The notes under the pieces are model-generated. The model saw nothing but the letters and a program-made list of their open reading frames with translations. It was not told the DNA's origin and made no database searches. Positions 11,345 to 23,286 of a stretch of DNA of 64,000 nucleotides are shown here, piece by piece. The stretch comes from Choanephora cucurbitarum (taxonomy: Eukaryota; Mucoromycota; Mucoromycetes; Mucorales; Choanephoraceae). The stretch is taken from positions 41,302-105,301 of the forward strand of contig JAIWNI010000096.1 of assembly GCA_025331435.1 (NCBI GenBank), written 5' to 3'. How positions within the stretch are numbered: position 1 is the first letter of the stretch; each line of letters starts with the position of its first letter. The position numbers were made by a program, and so were the translations under genes.

Positions 11345-11690
11345 TCAAGACTTTTGTATCTTTTGTTGCCGGAGAGCAAATATCAGGGTACTGTTCTCAG
11401 CTGACTTTGACTTTGGTGAAACGTACTCTCTGACTGCTACCTTGGTGTTGATCTGGTTTTTGTTTGTGAGATCAAACGTTTCAAACACTGTTAAAAAATC
11501 AATTGCACTGCTGCGTAATCTCAGAAAAGTTCTTTGTATTCGAGTATACTTGTAACCCTGAGTCGAGATATTGACAAAATTTACAAAGCTCTTGCAGATA
11601 GACACTGTGCCAACCAAATCAGATTTGAATACGACGCCATTGCCTGTTTCTGTTGCAGCCTTCTTCTGTCATTGCCCTTTAGTCTTCTGA
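11345..11690 (-). other. Hypothetical ORF fragment upstream of the nuclease-like gene
   Basis: An open minus-strand frame reads NGVVFKSDLVGTVSICKSF and continues with balanced composition to a stop at 11345. There is no convincing start and no recognised motif. It could be an exon of a decayed gene or of the neighbouring gene's longer form. The following 11700-12260 holds nothing recognisable. Confidence 0.25.
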
Positions 11691-12260
11691 ATGGGGTCAT
11701 GCAACGCAATATTGTTTGCTTATGTAACAGTCTTATGGTTGACATGTGTGTTACATACGGTTATTATAATCTGTCAACTCTATTTTTGAATTACTTCAAA
11801 TATTCTGCATATTGCAAGTAAGAAGGAAAGAAAAATAAGAGGAAAAGGGAGATAATGATTCAGTTCTTGACTAACAACACAATTATTTAAGTATTTTCTC
11901 TTCCTATTCATCAGAAGCCAAGTATCCATCTTGGCTAGAACAAGAGAGCAAGTTGTATTTCTTAAATCTTTTCACAATAATCAATCATATTGCATGAAAG
12001 CAAAAAAGGAAATAAAGGATAGTGCTGTGCAACAAGTGATGCATGACATACTCTCAAACCTGTTTTCTTCCCTTAGGTAATTGTTCTCTTGTATGTTTAT
12101 ATTTCCTGGTAGACTTGCTTTCAAATTCCGTCAATGTGGCTTTTTAAAGGTAGATATAGTTTTTATTTTTGAAGCAATTTTGTTCAATTTTTAGAGTAAC
12201 AAGCCCAAAAAAAAAAGGGGGAAAAATTAAAGCAAAAAATGAAATGAAAAAATAAAAAAG

Positions 12261-14420
12261 CTAACGTTGTGTATCTGAGGTGCGGGTGTTGTTAGCATAC
12301 TTATCTTTGAGTTGTTGTATGGCTGTAAACGCATTTTCGTATGACTTGAGCACAATGCTAATATCAGCATCAGTTGCTTAACTAGACATTCTAGTTAGAT
12401 CAGTATTGAAGTAATGCAATGTCTTTTCAATTTGTACGCATCGTTCAGCTTTGATCTTCACTGTACTTCTTGTTTCTTGCTGAACCTCATCAGTCACATT
12501 GGCAGATATACTTTCTTCGGCAGCAGGTAAGGAAGCAGGGGGGGGAGATAAGCTTTCAAACAAAGAAAACGAGCAAGCAAGCACATATGCTTGCAAGGTC
12601 TATGCCGATGTTTGAAGTTCAAGCAAGAACAAGAAATAACAAGAAATAACAAGAAATAACAAGAAATAACAAGAAGACTGACATTGACTACAACATCATA
12701 CACAGCCTCTTCCTCAGAAAACGGCAAAACTTGCTACTCACCGCATTTATCCTCTAAATTTCCCAAAGAACGACTAATCATTGCCGAGACTTCATCGGCA
12801 GTCAACTTCTCTGTCTCCATCTCTCTAACCCTTTGCATCGTCTGATACTTACTCATTGCTTCATTGTTACTGAGGATATGATCGGCTCCTTGACGCAAAA
12901 AGTATTCAACCTCTTCCACAAGAATAAAAACAAGTTTACTCAGTCTTCTGTTTCTTTTCCTCCAAAGAAAAACAGTTTTTCAGTTGGTTATGCCACGATC
13001 CAATGTGATTGTTAATGAGCATATGCAAAAACTGATTTTCATGGTAGGCTCTACTCCACACATTCATAACATCTTCATGAAACCAGTTTCTCTTGAGATA
13101 ATCAATCAACTCACTGTGGGCAGCGTAATCTACAATGAATTGGTTAGTTTTCTGATGAAATATCTCCAAATCATCTTTATAAACTATCTACGAAAGAGCA
13201 CGACGTATAGCAGTTCGAAGAAGCTTGTTTTCGGCAGGAATACCACTAGGTGCTTTGCAGAAAATGTCTATTTTTCTACTTCAAGCTTGCAAGACGTGAA
13301 AGACACAGTATTGGATGCTGGCTCAAGGGAAGACTACGCTGATAGCTTGAACTTCAGCCTTGCAACAATCAGTGGTGAGTTGCTTGGGATCAGCTAACAC
13401 ATTGGAAGACTTCAAAAATTGAAGCCATTGAACAATTGGGGCTACAGGTTGGTCGTTAGTCATCGTGTATGCAACAGGCCAACCACGACAGATTTCTTCA
13501 TCGCGAATTAGCAAGGTGTACATAACAACATCAACACCTTGTGATACATCATGAGTTGCATCCATACAAAAAGAGATGGCGTTTCTCATCTTTGTTTGCT
13601 GCAAAGGAGAAGAAAAACCGAGACCAAAAAGATTGGCATTGCCACTGCAAATAAAAAGACCGACAGTAAAAACCAAGAAGTTTCTTTCTGGAAGTTTGGT
13701 TTCTAGCCACATCTTGAACGAAACGAAGTGATCGCTATCCAATCGGTAGAAACGCTCATTAACCTATAAAGTAACAAATTAAATTAGACAGGCCCGCAAA
13801 ATAAAATTTAAAGGTAGTACCTTGTTCATCAAATTCCAAACGTCGTGATAATTCACTCTTCTCTCATTCTTGCTGCCGTACTTATCCATTTCACGAAAAA
13901 TATTGATTCTGGTCTGACTAGCAGATTTGAAGATGTTTTGCAATTCATTTTGAATCTTCCATAGGTACCTTCTTGAAAGGGGAAGACAACAAAGATCATC
14001 GACTTGATCACCAGGAACATGGAATGCGTGTTCCTGAACAACGGGAATGAAATGATACACTTCGGATTCCTTGAAGCAGCACTTGATGCTAAGGAAAGCA
14101 GTGTATCCAGCCTTCTTCAATATCTTCTGGGTAGGCCTGCCTTCATCACGGGCAACAGAAGCATAACTGCCACTACGATGACAGATAAACTTGGCAAATT
14201 ATCTCATTCTGATGTTCTTTTGAAGAGCTTCTTGAGCATTCATAGAAGTGGGCTGTTTGTTTGAGTTAAAAACGATCCACTTCATAGCGCACAATTCAAG
14301 ATACTCTTGCCAGTCTGAGGCATTGACCTTGATGGAGTGAGTCAATGCATAAACACCGGAGATTGTACCGGGAAAAAGGGCTTTGTAAGTATAGATGATT
14401 TCGTTGTTAATAGCAGACAT
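12261..14420 (-). pseudogene. Mutator-like (MULE) transposase with C-terminal SWIM zinc finger, decayed
   Basis: The start ATG is at 14420 (MSAINNEIIY). An N-terminal DNA-binding region is followed by an intron at 13764-13820 (donor GTACTA, acceptor TAG), then the MULE catalytic core: FCMDATHDVSQG (first Asp), LTTDCCKAEVQAISVVFP (second Asp) and QYCVFHVLQA. Further on come NWFHEDVMNVW and NNHIGSWHNQLK. Near the C-terminus, SCSCLNFKHRHRPCKHM matches the SWIM pattern CxC...CxH. The protein ends with KDKYANNTRTSDTQR* at 12261. In-frame stops: TAA near 14202, TGA near 13324, TGA near 13278, TAG near 13193 and TAA near 12377, plus frameshifts near 12925 and 12740. Terminal inverted repeats were not located. 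Confidence 0.85.
12631..12670. repeat. 10-bp tandem repeat inside the MULE remnant
   Basis: Four copies of AAGAAATAAC lie just upstream of the SWIM-encoding segment. They insert extra Leu/Phe-rich codons (reading VISCYFLLFL) relative to the expected continuous protein, so this is secondary expansion within the pseudogene. Confidence 0.9.
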
Positions 14421-14639
14421 TATCTTAATCGCGTAAAAAGTACAGTTTCGACTTGAAACGAAAGGTTTTTTTTTGGAAAAGTTTATTGAAGGGGTATTAA
14501 CTGCCCATTAGGGGAATTAGAAAGTAAGTCTACGTGGAAATAGAGACTTACCTCTCGCTGCATTTCTGACAGCTGCAGGCTCTATCCCTAGATCTCCTTC
14601 CGATGAAACCTTGCCTAATCAGTTTACCTGTCTCGCTTT

Positions 14640-15350
14640 ACCGTTGATGGAAATTTTGTACCATTTCCACATCGTCAACCTTTGTTTTCAGTCAAATGAT
14701 ACGACCGCTTTGGGTGGCGGACATCTTCATCATGGATTTGGTCACTCGTCGACTATGCTTCCGTTTGCGATCTGAAGGTCGGTATCCCCGCCTACTGGCT
14801 CGTATTCAGAAAACAGTTGCCCAGGCAGCCTTAATACTTTCACCTTTCTTAACAGTCAGATTGATCCACTCGGTCTCTATTGACGCCACTGAATACCTTG
14901 ACTTCCCTCCTTTCACAACCGCTCTTTCCTATCGTAATACTCCTCTTTTAGTCTTGTCAAAACGCTCTCTAAAATAAATTTTCAAACATGCGGTGGCGGC
15001 CCCTCTCGCCTCACCACTACATCCGATCCCTCCACAACATTGGAAGCGTTTCTTGATCTCCTTTATGATTGGCCCTACCTGCGCTTTCTGGTACCACATA
15101 GTCCATGATACGATCTCCACCAGGTCTTCATTACACCGCATTATGTCTGATACCGTCGGCGACGACCATTGCCCCCCCTACTGCTACAACACCGAGACAG
15201 CCTGCCATATGTTGTTCATGTGGGGCATCAAGAGCCATGTATGGTAGCGTGCTTTTTCTCGCTATATCAGGAGCCCGGATAGAGTCTTGCTCTCTACATT
15301 GTTCGAAGACACTCGTCTCCCTTCTTTCCTACTTTACACCATAAGCGATT
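14640..15350 (+). pseudogene. LINE ORF2 C-terminal fragment (post-reverse-transcriptase region)
   Basis: The plus-strand frame at 14696-14977 reads VADIFIMDLVTRRLCFR, then GRYPRLLARIQK and DFPPFTTALSYRNTPL. It continues at 14993-15247 with HPIPPQHWKRFL and DDHCPPYCYNTETACHMLF, a Cys/His cluster like the zinc-binding tail of fungal LINE reverse transcriptases. Frame changes break it near 14980 and 15240. The catalytic reverse-transcriptase domain is absent, as expected for a 5'-truncated LINE insertion. Calls rest on resemblance to LINE C-termini and on the Cys pattern. Confidence 0.6.
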
Positions 15351-15926
15351 ATTCTGTCAAACTCAATATATGCCAATTGATGAGCGTAATTGTCTTCAGT
15401 GTCTGATCTACTCATTGACGCAAACACTTTTCTGCGACTCCTTTTCACCCTGATCGTATCTTCTGTAATATCCTGGAAAAAGTGTACACTCTGAATCAGA
15501 TAACCAACTTCAGTTTAGATTAAGTTTCCACTTTTTAGAATCTGGTTACTGCTTAGCACACTGGCTTTTTACTTTTCTTTTTGGTATATGGTGCATGAAA
15601 TAGTGGACGCTCATAATTCACTATTCAAAATTCAGAAATAGACTTTTGGTCTCAATTACCTTTGAAAACCCGACAAACATAATCCATGGACTTGTTCAAA
15701 AATTAAAACAACAACTGTAAAGTTCAGAGAGGCTAGTCTCTTCAACAAACTGTCAACATTTGACATTGTTCAATTCAGTTGTTAATATGGTTTCAATAAT
15801 CAAACTGTCATATGCTTCACACTATTTAGAGTCAAAAAAAAAAGGGGGAAAATAGCAACATACATGTAGTGTCGATTTCTTTCTTTTTTAATTCTTAAGA
15901 TAAATATTTACAAAATTAGATTGACT
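15351..15926. other. Intergenic region downstream of aspartokinase; no gene seen
   Basis: AT-rich, no convincing ORF. It presumably holds the 3' UTR of the minus-strand aspartokinase gene (A-rich run near 15835-15850). Confidence 0.5.
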
Positions 15927-17648
15927 TTAGTCTTCTAAAGATAACTTGAGTGACGGTAAAACGAGCTTGTTGCGTTTGCTCAAAAGTTGGTCGTGAATAG
16001 CATTCATGGCCGTCACTGCACTGCGCTCATCAATGACACAAGAAATGTTGATTTCAGAAGAACCTTGAGAGATCATTTCGATATTGACACCTGCAGAGGC
16101 TAAGGTGCTAAACATCATACCAGCAATACCCACCATGTTCTTCATCTGCTTACCGACAAGCGATAAGATAGCAAGATCCTTAATGACATCCACTCGTCCC
16201 ACTGAACGCAAATCAGCAATGACATGATCCAATTCCTTGTCCATACTGTCTTCACCCAAAGCCATAGACACATGCACTTCTGATGTTGAAATCAAATCGA
16301 CCACGACACCATATCGATCCAAGGTAGAGAAAATCTTGGCAAAGAAACCATGGCTGACACTCTTACGGTTGGAGTGAACGTTGAGAACGATGACGTGATC
16401 CTTGATGGTGACGGCAGTAGGATACTTGCGAGAGAGATCCAAAGAATAACCGTTTTCAGCCAATACTTTAGGTGAATGAGGAGGTGTAGAAGTACCGTCC
16501 TTGGAGACGATATCGGTAGGGAAAATGATAGTGCCCTGACCTCGAGGATTTTCAACGTTCTTGATGCGAATGGGAATATGAGAACGAATGACTTGTTCCA
16601 TGGTGAAAGGGTGAATGACTTCAGAACCATAATAGGTCAATTCTGCTGCTTCTTCAGGAGTGATGATAGGTAAAAGACGAGCAGACTTGACTTTACGAGG
16701 GTCGGCTGTGAAAATACCATCTACCTCCTTCCAGATTTGTAATTCTTCAGCAGATAGACCTACAGCTGTCAATGCTGCACAAAGATCTGTGTAACCACGT
16801 CCGACTGTGCTCAATAAACTACCAGGGACAATACCAAAGAAACCTAAAAAGGGTCAAAGTATTAGATAAACACAAACAAACAAAAACCCAAATAACACAT
16901 ACCAGTAACCACAGGAACTTTGTTTCCACATTGCTCAACAGCTGCAGCCATCTTTCTGGTCAAATAATCGTAGAATTCTTGGTCTAATTTATCGAAATCC
17001 TTATCAATGATGTTTTCAAATGATACAAATTGTGCATCCACATCCTATTAAACAAATCCATATCAGCCATCTATCCATAGTGTCATTACTAAAAAAATAC
17101 TTTACTCTATCCTGTAAAACAGCAGCCACAATTCGACAAGATAGTTTCTCGCCAACACCAATGATGATATCTTTGGATCTAGGTGAGATTTCATTGATGA
17201 TTTGAGCAGCTTCTAAAAACGATCTAAGCTTGTCACAATCAGATCGAATATCTTGTTCAAGTTGTTGTCTAATTTCATCGTCACGAATCATTTCAACAGT
17301 CACCTGAAGGTGGTCTTCCAACAGGGCAGAGACGATCTCAAGGTATTCTTTGGATCCAGGCTTTAAAGCGTCATTGGCAGCACGAATAAGACGGTTTGTT
17401 GTTCCTGTCTGCTTGTCTTTTCCACTTCTAGCTGAACAAACTACTACAAGGCGATTTTGTTTGACATATTCTCTATACAAAAAAAAATTAGTTTCTCTCT
17501 CTTTTTTTTAAGGCCATTTAGAGATAATATCTTACTTGATCACTTCATTAGCAATATTATCTAAAAATTTGCCAACACTGGTACCACCAAACTTTTGAAC
17601 GATCCAAGGAAGTCCAGGTGAATTGTTGAAAGTGAATGTACGAGCCAT
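15927..17648 (-). CDS. HOM3: Aspartokinase (aspartate kinase), four exons, 512 aa
   Basis: Catalyses ATP-dependent phosphorylation of L-aspartate, the first step of the threonine/methionine (homoserine) pathway in fungi; cytosolic. Exons: 17536-17648, 17106-17472, 16903-17044, 15927-16843 (minus strand); the sum is 1539 nt and stays in frame. Introns are 58-63 nt (GTAAGA, GTAAAG and GTATGT donors). The substrate-binding signature KFGGTSVG is at residues 19-26, and STVGRGYTD near residue 220 is the second conserved kinase motif. The C-terminal half carries two ACT domains (VIVLNVHSNRKSVSHGFF and LAILSLVGKQMKNMVGIAG), the site of threonine feedback inhibition in the yeast enzyme. Length fits fungal Hom3 (about 520 aa). 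No damage seen. The start ATG precedes the signature by the usual short leader. Confidence 0.97.
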
Positions 17649-20494
17649 AGTCTATGTCAAGAAATGGAAAAAAAAAGGGGGAGAAATGAAGGAAGGAGAA
17701 AAAAAAAAGAGCGAAATATGGAAAATATATAAATATGAAAGTAGATAAATGCTCCAATAATCTGTTCAATTAGAAAAGTGAGTCAAATTGACATTAAACG
17801 AACCAATGTGAAGACAGGATCAAATCCTTTTAAAGATCAGCTTATCTTCAATCGGAGAGAGTCGTACAATGACATTGCAGCTCTAATACCTACATACACA
17901 ATTCAATTGGATAAACGTTGTGCGGAACCATTCAAATAAGGAAAATAGTTCAAATCAAAGGGAAAAAGGTTGAAATGATAGAGAAGAAAAGAGAAGTAGT
18001 CTGTTATGTAGCAGTAGTCATCATGTGTATTGATCAAAGATTCTATTTCTAGGCATAACTACTACCTCATGTGTTTGACTTGGTTCTAGGAATACAACTA
18101 TAGACTATGCTTTACACACAAGAAATCTTTCTCGATGTGTAGCCGATGTTTCTCTCTTCTGTTAGATGAGTTAGACTTAAGGTCGCAACTAAGACTCTCC
18201 ATCAATAAGGTTTGTCTTGTTTCAGAAGTTTTTTTAAGAAACTTATTATTGTGAAACAGGCATCTGCAGCCACATTACATGCTTTCTTAGTGGGGCTATT
18301 CTGTACAAAATGCAAGTACATTATACGCTTAACTAGAGAGTGCGTTTATAAGGAATGAAAATTGCCTCAATCACTGAGGCGCCATTTGATTTTGAAAGCA
18401 AGCTTACTCTAAAAATATATACTTGAAGGATAGCAATACTCTTAAACGAAGCGACTACTTTTTATTGACCAGACTGCATTTATACTCTGATGCTCTTTTG
18501 TCTTCACTATAATCAGTTAACTAAAGAACTTATTGGTTTTAGCTCAATGGACTAAGAAAAAGAAACTAAAACAAGTTTATCGCTTCTTATGCTGGCCGTC
18601 TATTGATCAGACAAATGCCCATAAAATATTGAACAAAGAAGCAAGGAGTCTGATCTTACAGCAGGTCCTTCTTATTAGTTGAAGACCAAAAAAAATAATT
18701 TGTATTGTTGAAACTGGATAAGGTCTATGCATAAAAATAAATTTAGCTGCAGATCTTTTCAAAGTGTAGACATCACAGTCTATACAGCATCTCCCATTCT
18801 TCTTTTTTTTTGGTAAATGATAGTCGCATAAAATCAAACAATTTTAATTACATTGTAAAAGAAAGAAATGATTTTATTGTAGTTGAATCCACTCATTCTT
18901 TATCCAATAAAGAAAAAGTGAAAAACAATAAAAGAGATCCAAAGCCTAGCAAAGGAGCTAAAGAAGAAAAAAAATGTAATGTATGTTGCTATCGAATTCC
19001 AGTTGAAAATCGCACCGGACTACTGCAAGAAGGTATAGCTTTATACCTAGGTGATTTTTAAGACAATGCGTTCTTATGCTTTACGCCGGATAGTCAATTC
19101 TGTATAGGTTAGTATGGAGTTACCATTTTTGTGCTGTATTCATCAGTAAGCTATGCAGATAGAAAGCTTAAAACATCCCTAACCACAGCGTACTGCAGCT
19201 CTCTTTTTTTTTCCCAGAAGATTGTTAAAAGCACAAATCAAAACCTGCATCTAAGTCTAATATTAACCCTAAATAAGGAAAGAGAATTAGACTCTGTCAG
19301 GTTAAATCCATAGACAACATTTAATTGTCCTTTGCTATGATATCTGCCGTATGATGAGAAACAGTTGGGAGGGCTATAAAAAAGGGGGGGGAGAGAGAAA
19401 CAGATAGTCAGGAACATGTTTTCCTTTTAGTATGTTGGAATGAAGATAAGGGAAGATGAACACTGATCAGTAACCTCTCTTTAGTCTAAATAAACAACAA
19501 ACACACTAGCATGTTTGTTTGTTGCTCAGAACAAGTTATATGCCTTGCCCGGATAATAAGGAGGCATTACACTGTATCTTATGGCTTTCAATAGGCTCAA
19601 TGTGCTCTTCTGGTGTTTATAAGGTAAAATAGGAGCTACTCTTTGACTGTGCAGTTATTTAAAAAAAGAAAGGGTGATAGCAGATGACAGCTACAATGAA
19701 AGTAAGGCAACCTTATTTTGTTGTATGCTATTCTATTGTCAATTAACATAAAGTCGAATAAGGCTTTTCTTTGTGACCACTATCAATGATTAGAACCAAT
19801 AGCGAACAAACAAACACATGCTCTTCTCACTCTTGCCAAACAGTAAACCATGATCTAATTCTGAAGCAGGTCGATGAGATGGCTGACAGGAGAGAGCAAG
19901 ATCTTGTATAAATCAGAAGGTAACATCGAAAGAGTTAATAAATTTGAAAGAAGATTTTCTCTATGCACGAGATCAAAGCATGATCTTTTTTTTTTTTAGA
20001 GAGAGACATCAGTGGCTTCCAGTTTAATATAATTCCAATTAAGCCTACGTTATAGACAGAAAAGAAAGCAAAAATACTAATTGAACTTGAAAAGAGTCTC
20101 CTATTGACAATGAACTGTAGATATGCTTACTAATCTTATAAACTATACTCTTTACAATAAGATGGGGCTGGTAGAGTTTAGTTGGCTTTTTAGACAAGTT
20201 CCCAAAACTCGCGTTTTCATAGAAAAGAGAGACATTTGCATAAAGCAACTCATTAATGTGACTTTTTTATGATATCAAATAATGATGCTTTGATCCAGTC
20301 ATTTCATAGCTATTTTAAAGCAACAAAGTTGAAATTAAAAAAAAAAAAAGTGGCTAAACCTTTTGAATTTCAGATAGATTTAATTGACTGAGTTACACGT
20401 CGAGATCTCCCTTTTTTCTTTTTTTTCTTTTTTGTTTGTATTACTTGTGATTTTTCCCTCTTTTTTTTTTTACTTTTTTTTTTGAAGAATAAGC
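17649..20494. other. 2.8-kb intergenic region between divergent genes; no supported gene
   Basis: Lies between the aspartokinase start (minus) and the acidic repeat protein start (plus), so it should contain both promoters. Several poly-A/T runs occur. An 83-codon ORF at 18810-19061 has no homology I recognise and Lys/Asn-rich composition typical of chance in AT-rich DNA. Pyrimidine-rich DNA (20400-20480) directly precedes the downstream ATG. Confidence 0.5.
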
Positions 20495-22063
20495 ATGGTG
20501 ACCCTTCTTATTCGATTTTTTACTTGGATGTATCTCATCTCGTCAATTGCGACTCCAGTCGAGACAATGATGATCACATCACGCTTTTTATCACTCTTTG
20601 CACCTTTGGTACAAGTATCGCATGCTGCTGAGATAGTGCCTAATCTGCTGAAAGGGCTGGTTCTTGTCGCTCGATTTGTTGTCCTGTTTACTGTTTTAGG
20701 TTTAGAGGCACTCACACATGCATTGAAAACCAAAAGTATCTCGCCAATTGAGTCGACTGTCCATCAGAAACATACACTTCAGCTCACCAAGACAATGTTG
20801 CCCGAAAAGAAGACTGACATCATGCCGCAAACAGAACACAATACCGTCATCGTTACAGAACAAAGAGCCCCTTTGCTAGATTCAACAAGAGCGCCTACTA
20901 TCGTCAATGAGACTAGTGTAACCGAACTCAAGGCGCCCATCTTGACTGAAGAAGAAGGATCATCCATACATGAACAAGTATCTCGGATGGAACCTTTGGA
21001 GGAAGCATTGGCTGTTGTCAAGGAAGATGTAGTCACTTTTGAAAAAGAAGAGCCCCATGTTGATAAAGAAGAACTTATTATCAAAGAAAACATTCCTACT
21101 GTTGAAGACAACAAATCTGTTGTCGAAGAGGAAGAAGTATTTGTTATTGAGCATGACGAACCCACGGTCAAGAATGACGAACCTACTATCAAAGGCAATG
21201 CATTTGCAGTCAAAGAAGACATACCTGCTACTGAAGACAATGCATTTGCAGTCAAAGAAGACATACCTACTATCAAAGACAATGTACTTGCAGTCAAAGA
21301 AGACATACCTGCTACTGAAGACGATGATCTATTGGTCAAAGTAGAAGAGCTCGCTGTTAGAGAAAAAATGCCTGTTGATCAACAAGACAGCCCTACAGTC
21401 AAAGAGAGCGAGCCTGCGATGGATGAAGACATACCTGCTGCAAGCGAAGACATACCCTCATTGATCGAAAGTGACATCCCAACACCTACAACGTCTGTTA
21501 CTATCCCAGACGAACCACCAAGGACAGAATCCAGCTTACAGGAAATCGCTATCCCACCTACTGAACCAGCCTTGACCACTCAGGCGCCAGCGACCATCAA
21601 GAGCGATACGATCTCGTTATCTGAAAAGCTACAGCAGATCCTGGATCTATCACCTGACAACAAGAAAGCAGCCTATGAACGCAGACCCCCACCCACACCT
21701 GCCCTCACACCTAATCCATCTTCAGCCGTCTCCAGTGTCTCTCGTCGGAGCAGTATGGCCAGCCAACGTTCTACGGCACTTAAAAACCGTCTCACGACAG
21801 CTGTGAAAAAAGTAGCCAGTCGATCCTCCTCGATCTCAGGTCCCGGGCCTGCAAACAAAAAACAAACAGAGGAAGCTAACAAGAAGCGATTCTCTTTAGG
21901 TTTAGCACGAAAGAAGACGACTGAGACAGTGGAGGCAAGACCGCCTGTTCCATCGCCACCTCCTGTGCCTGCTGTTGAAGTCAAGGCAAAACGGTCTGTT
22001 TCTACCAAACTTCAACGTGGATTAAAGAAATCAGGTAAAAAGTTAGCAAAGATCTTTTCTTAA
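20495..22063 (+). CDS. Predicted membrane-anchored acidic repeat protein, 522 aa, function unknown
   Basis: Single-exon ORF with a pyrimidine-rich tract just upstream of the ATG. The N-terminus is hydrophobic (MVTLLIRFFTWMYL) and a second hydrophobic stretch, GLVLVARFVVLFTVLG (about residues 52-67), is a likely membrane segment. Residues about 110-340 are strongly acidic and repetitive (FAVKEDIPATEDN and variants). Residues about 370-425 are Ser/Pro-rich (RRPPPTPALTP, SVSRRSSMASQRS). The C-terminus is very basic (TKLQRGLKKSGKKLAKIFS*). The layout suggests an anchored protein with a long charged tail, but no named domain is recognisable. Start and stop are clean; nothing suggests decay. Confidence 0.75.
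   Translation: MVTLLIRFFTWMYLISSIATPVETMMITSRFLSLFAPLVQVSHAAEIVPNLLKGLVLVARFVVLFTVLGLEALTHALKTKSISPIESTVHQKHTLQLTKTMLPEKKTDIMPQTEHNTVIVTEQRAPLLDSTRAPTIVNETSVTELKAPILTEEEGSSIHEQVSRMEPLEEALAVVKEDVVTFEKEEPHVDKEELIIKENIPTVEDNKSVVEEEEVFVIEHDEPTVKNDEPTIKGNAFAVKEDIPATEDNAFAVKEDIPTIKDNVLAVKEDIPATEDDDLLVKVEELAVREKMPVDQQDSPTVKESEPAMDEDIPAASEDIPSLIESDIPTPTTSVTIPDEPPRTESSLQEIAIPPTEPALTTQAPATIKSDTISLSEKLQQILDLSPDNKKAAYERRPPPTPALTPNPSSAVSSVSRRSSMASQRSTALKNRLTTAVKKVASRSSSISGPGPANKKQTEEANKKRFSLGLARKKTTETVEARPPVPSPPPVPAVEVKAKRSVSTKLQRGLKKSGKKLAKIFS
21197..21322 (+). repeat. Three 42-bp tandem units inside the acidic repeat ORF
   Basis: Each unit encodes a 14-residue block of the form NAFAVKEDIPATED, the middle unit reading IPTIKD instead. 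The units differ at a few bases, so the array is fairly recent. More diverged versions extend about 150 bp upstream. Confidence 0.9.
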
Positions 22064-22611
22064 TCCCCCCCTTCTCTCTATTTATATATATAATCTATCA
22101 CTTTCTCTCTATCTTGAACAGTATACCTTTTTCACACCTTTCTGTCTTTATTATTATTATTTTTTTGCACATACATATTATATATCCTATGAGTATAGGT
22201 TATTGAGTTCATTTAAAATAAACCAAAAAAAAATATTACGTTGTCATTTACTGTGTTTGTGCTACAGTTTGAAGGAGTTGATTGAATGTCAACTAGTCCT
22301 GTTCTGACAAAATAAACTTGCTACACGAGGCACCCAAGAATAGAATGATAGAAATCTGCATGAGAAAAAAAAAATAGGCTACAAAATGAATGTATCCATG
22401 CTAATGATCTTTCTAACTTTTGGAGAAAACTCATATAAAGATGGCTGTCAAGAACCATGAGCCTCATACATGATTAAAAATAAAAAAGAAAACAAACAAA
22501 TATCCCTGAGTAGCATTTCATGTAAAGATCTCCCTTCAAGAAAGAGAACCAAATTGACTATCCATTAGGCAAGACTCTCTCACCGGAAACTCAATCCCGT
22601 CAATTACAAGT
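22064..22611. other. Convergent 3' intergenic region; no gene
   Basis: Lies between the 3' ends of two converging genes. AT-rich; it presumably holds both 3' UTRs and polyadenylation signals (for example AATAAA-like strings near 22215-22320). Confidence 0.5.
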
Positions 22612-23286
22612 TTAATATTGATACAAGAATGGACGTCGTCTACTGAAATCCACTATAATCTGTAAACAAGCCAAAGGATGACCACTGGCGGTAGTTGCAT
22701 GAACAATGACCACGAATTTTCTCTAACAAGAAACAAATGATCAGACACCATCTTGAAACACATATAAATAAACAAACCTTTGGGATTTCTTTAGGCAATG
22801 TGACCTTTTGAGTAACCTATGGCTATGTATCAGTCTATCTGATCCCCCTCCTTTCTTTCTTTCTATTTACCGTCAAATCACCCTTTTGAATATCACATTG
22901 GATCTCAACATCTTCTTTGTTCTTTTCGAGTTCATTGCAGATATCAAATCGTTTATGTAACAACTGAACCACGCCCATTTTTACTTTGACATCTGCCTCG
23001 GATCCAGGTGTGATAGGTTCATGTACTGTACCAGAAGCCCTGATGACCACTTCACCTCCTGGTTGAACTAGGTTAGGTGAGATTTGAATCGATTTGATCT
23101 TGAGAGCATAATGAGGTTCACCTTATGTTAAATAAAAGTGAATAAAGAAAATAAATTAAAGGATTCATAGACCAACTTACTACAGACATTGACTCGAACA
23201 TTGGAAGCTAAGGAAGGTATAACCCAGTCAATAGCAGAGACTGTATTCAAAAGAAAGAAAATAAGGCAAAATAGAATGGATTTCAT
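22612..23286 (-). CDS. ML-domain (NPC2/PITP-like) secreted lipid-binding protein, four exons, 168 aa
   Basis: Small secreted or vacuolar lipid/sterol-binding protein of the MD-2-related lipid-recognition family. Exons (minus): 23181-23286, 22871-23121, 22778-22816, 22612-22722, total 507 nt in frame. The N-terminus MKSILFCLIFFLLNTVSA is a classic signal peptide. The mature part shows ML features: an early Cys (VNVC), SPNLVQPGGEVVIRASGTV, a Cys pair flanking the strands (FDICNEL, EIQCDIQKGDL), and a late KFVVIVHATTASGHPLACLQ matching the typical ATTADGxxLxC strand. Introns are 49-59 nt. Length fits fungal NPC2-like proteins. It converges with the upstream acidic repeat gene and is divergent from the PP2A subunit gene, 398 bp away. 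Confidence 0.88.

Noticed and set aside
18810..19061. 83-codon ORF with KKCNVCCYRIPVENRTG
   Set aside because: The Cys cluster looked like a possible zinc motif, but composition is Lys/Asn-rich as expected by chance in AT-rich DNA, and no exon structure or homologue is recognised.
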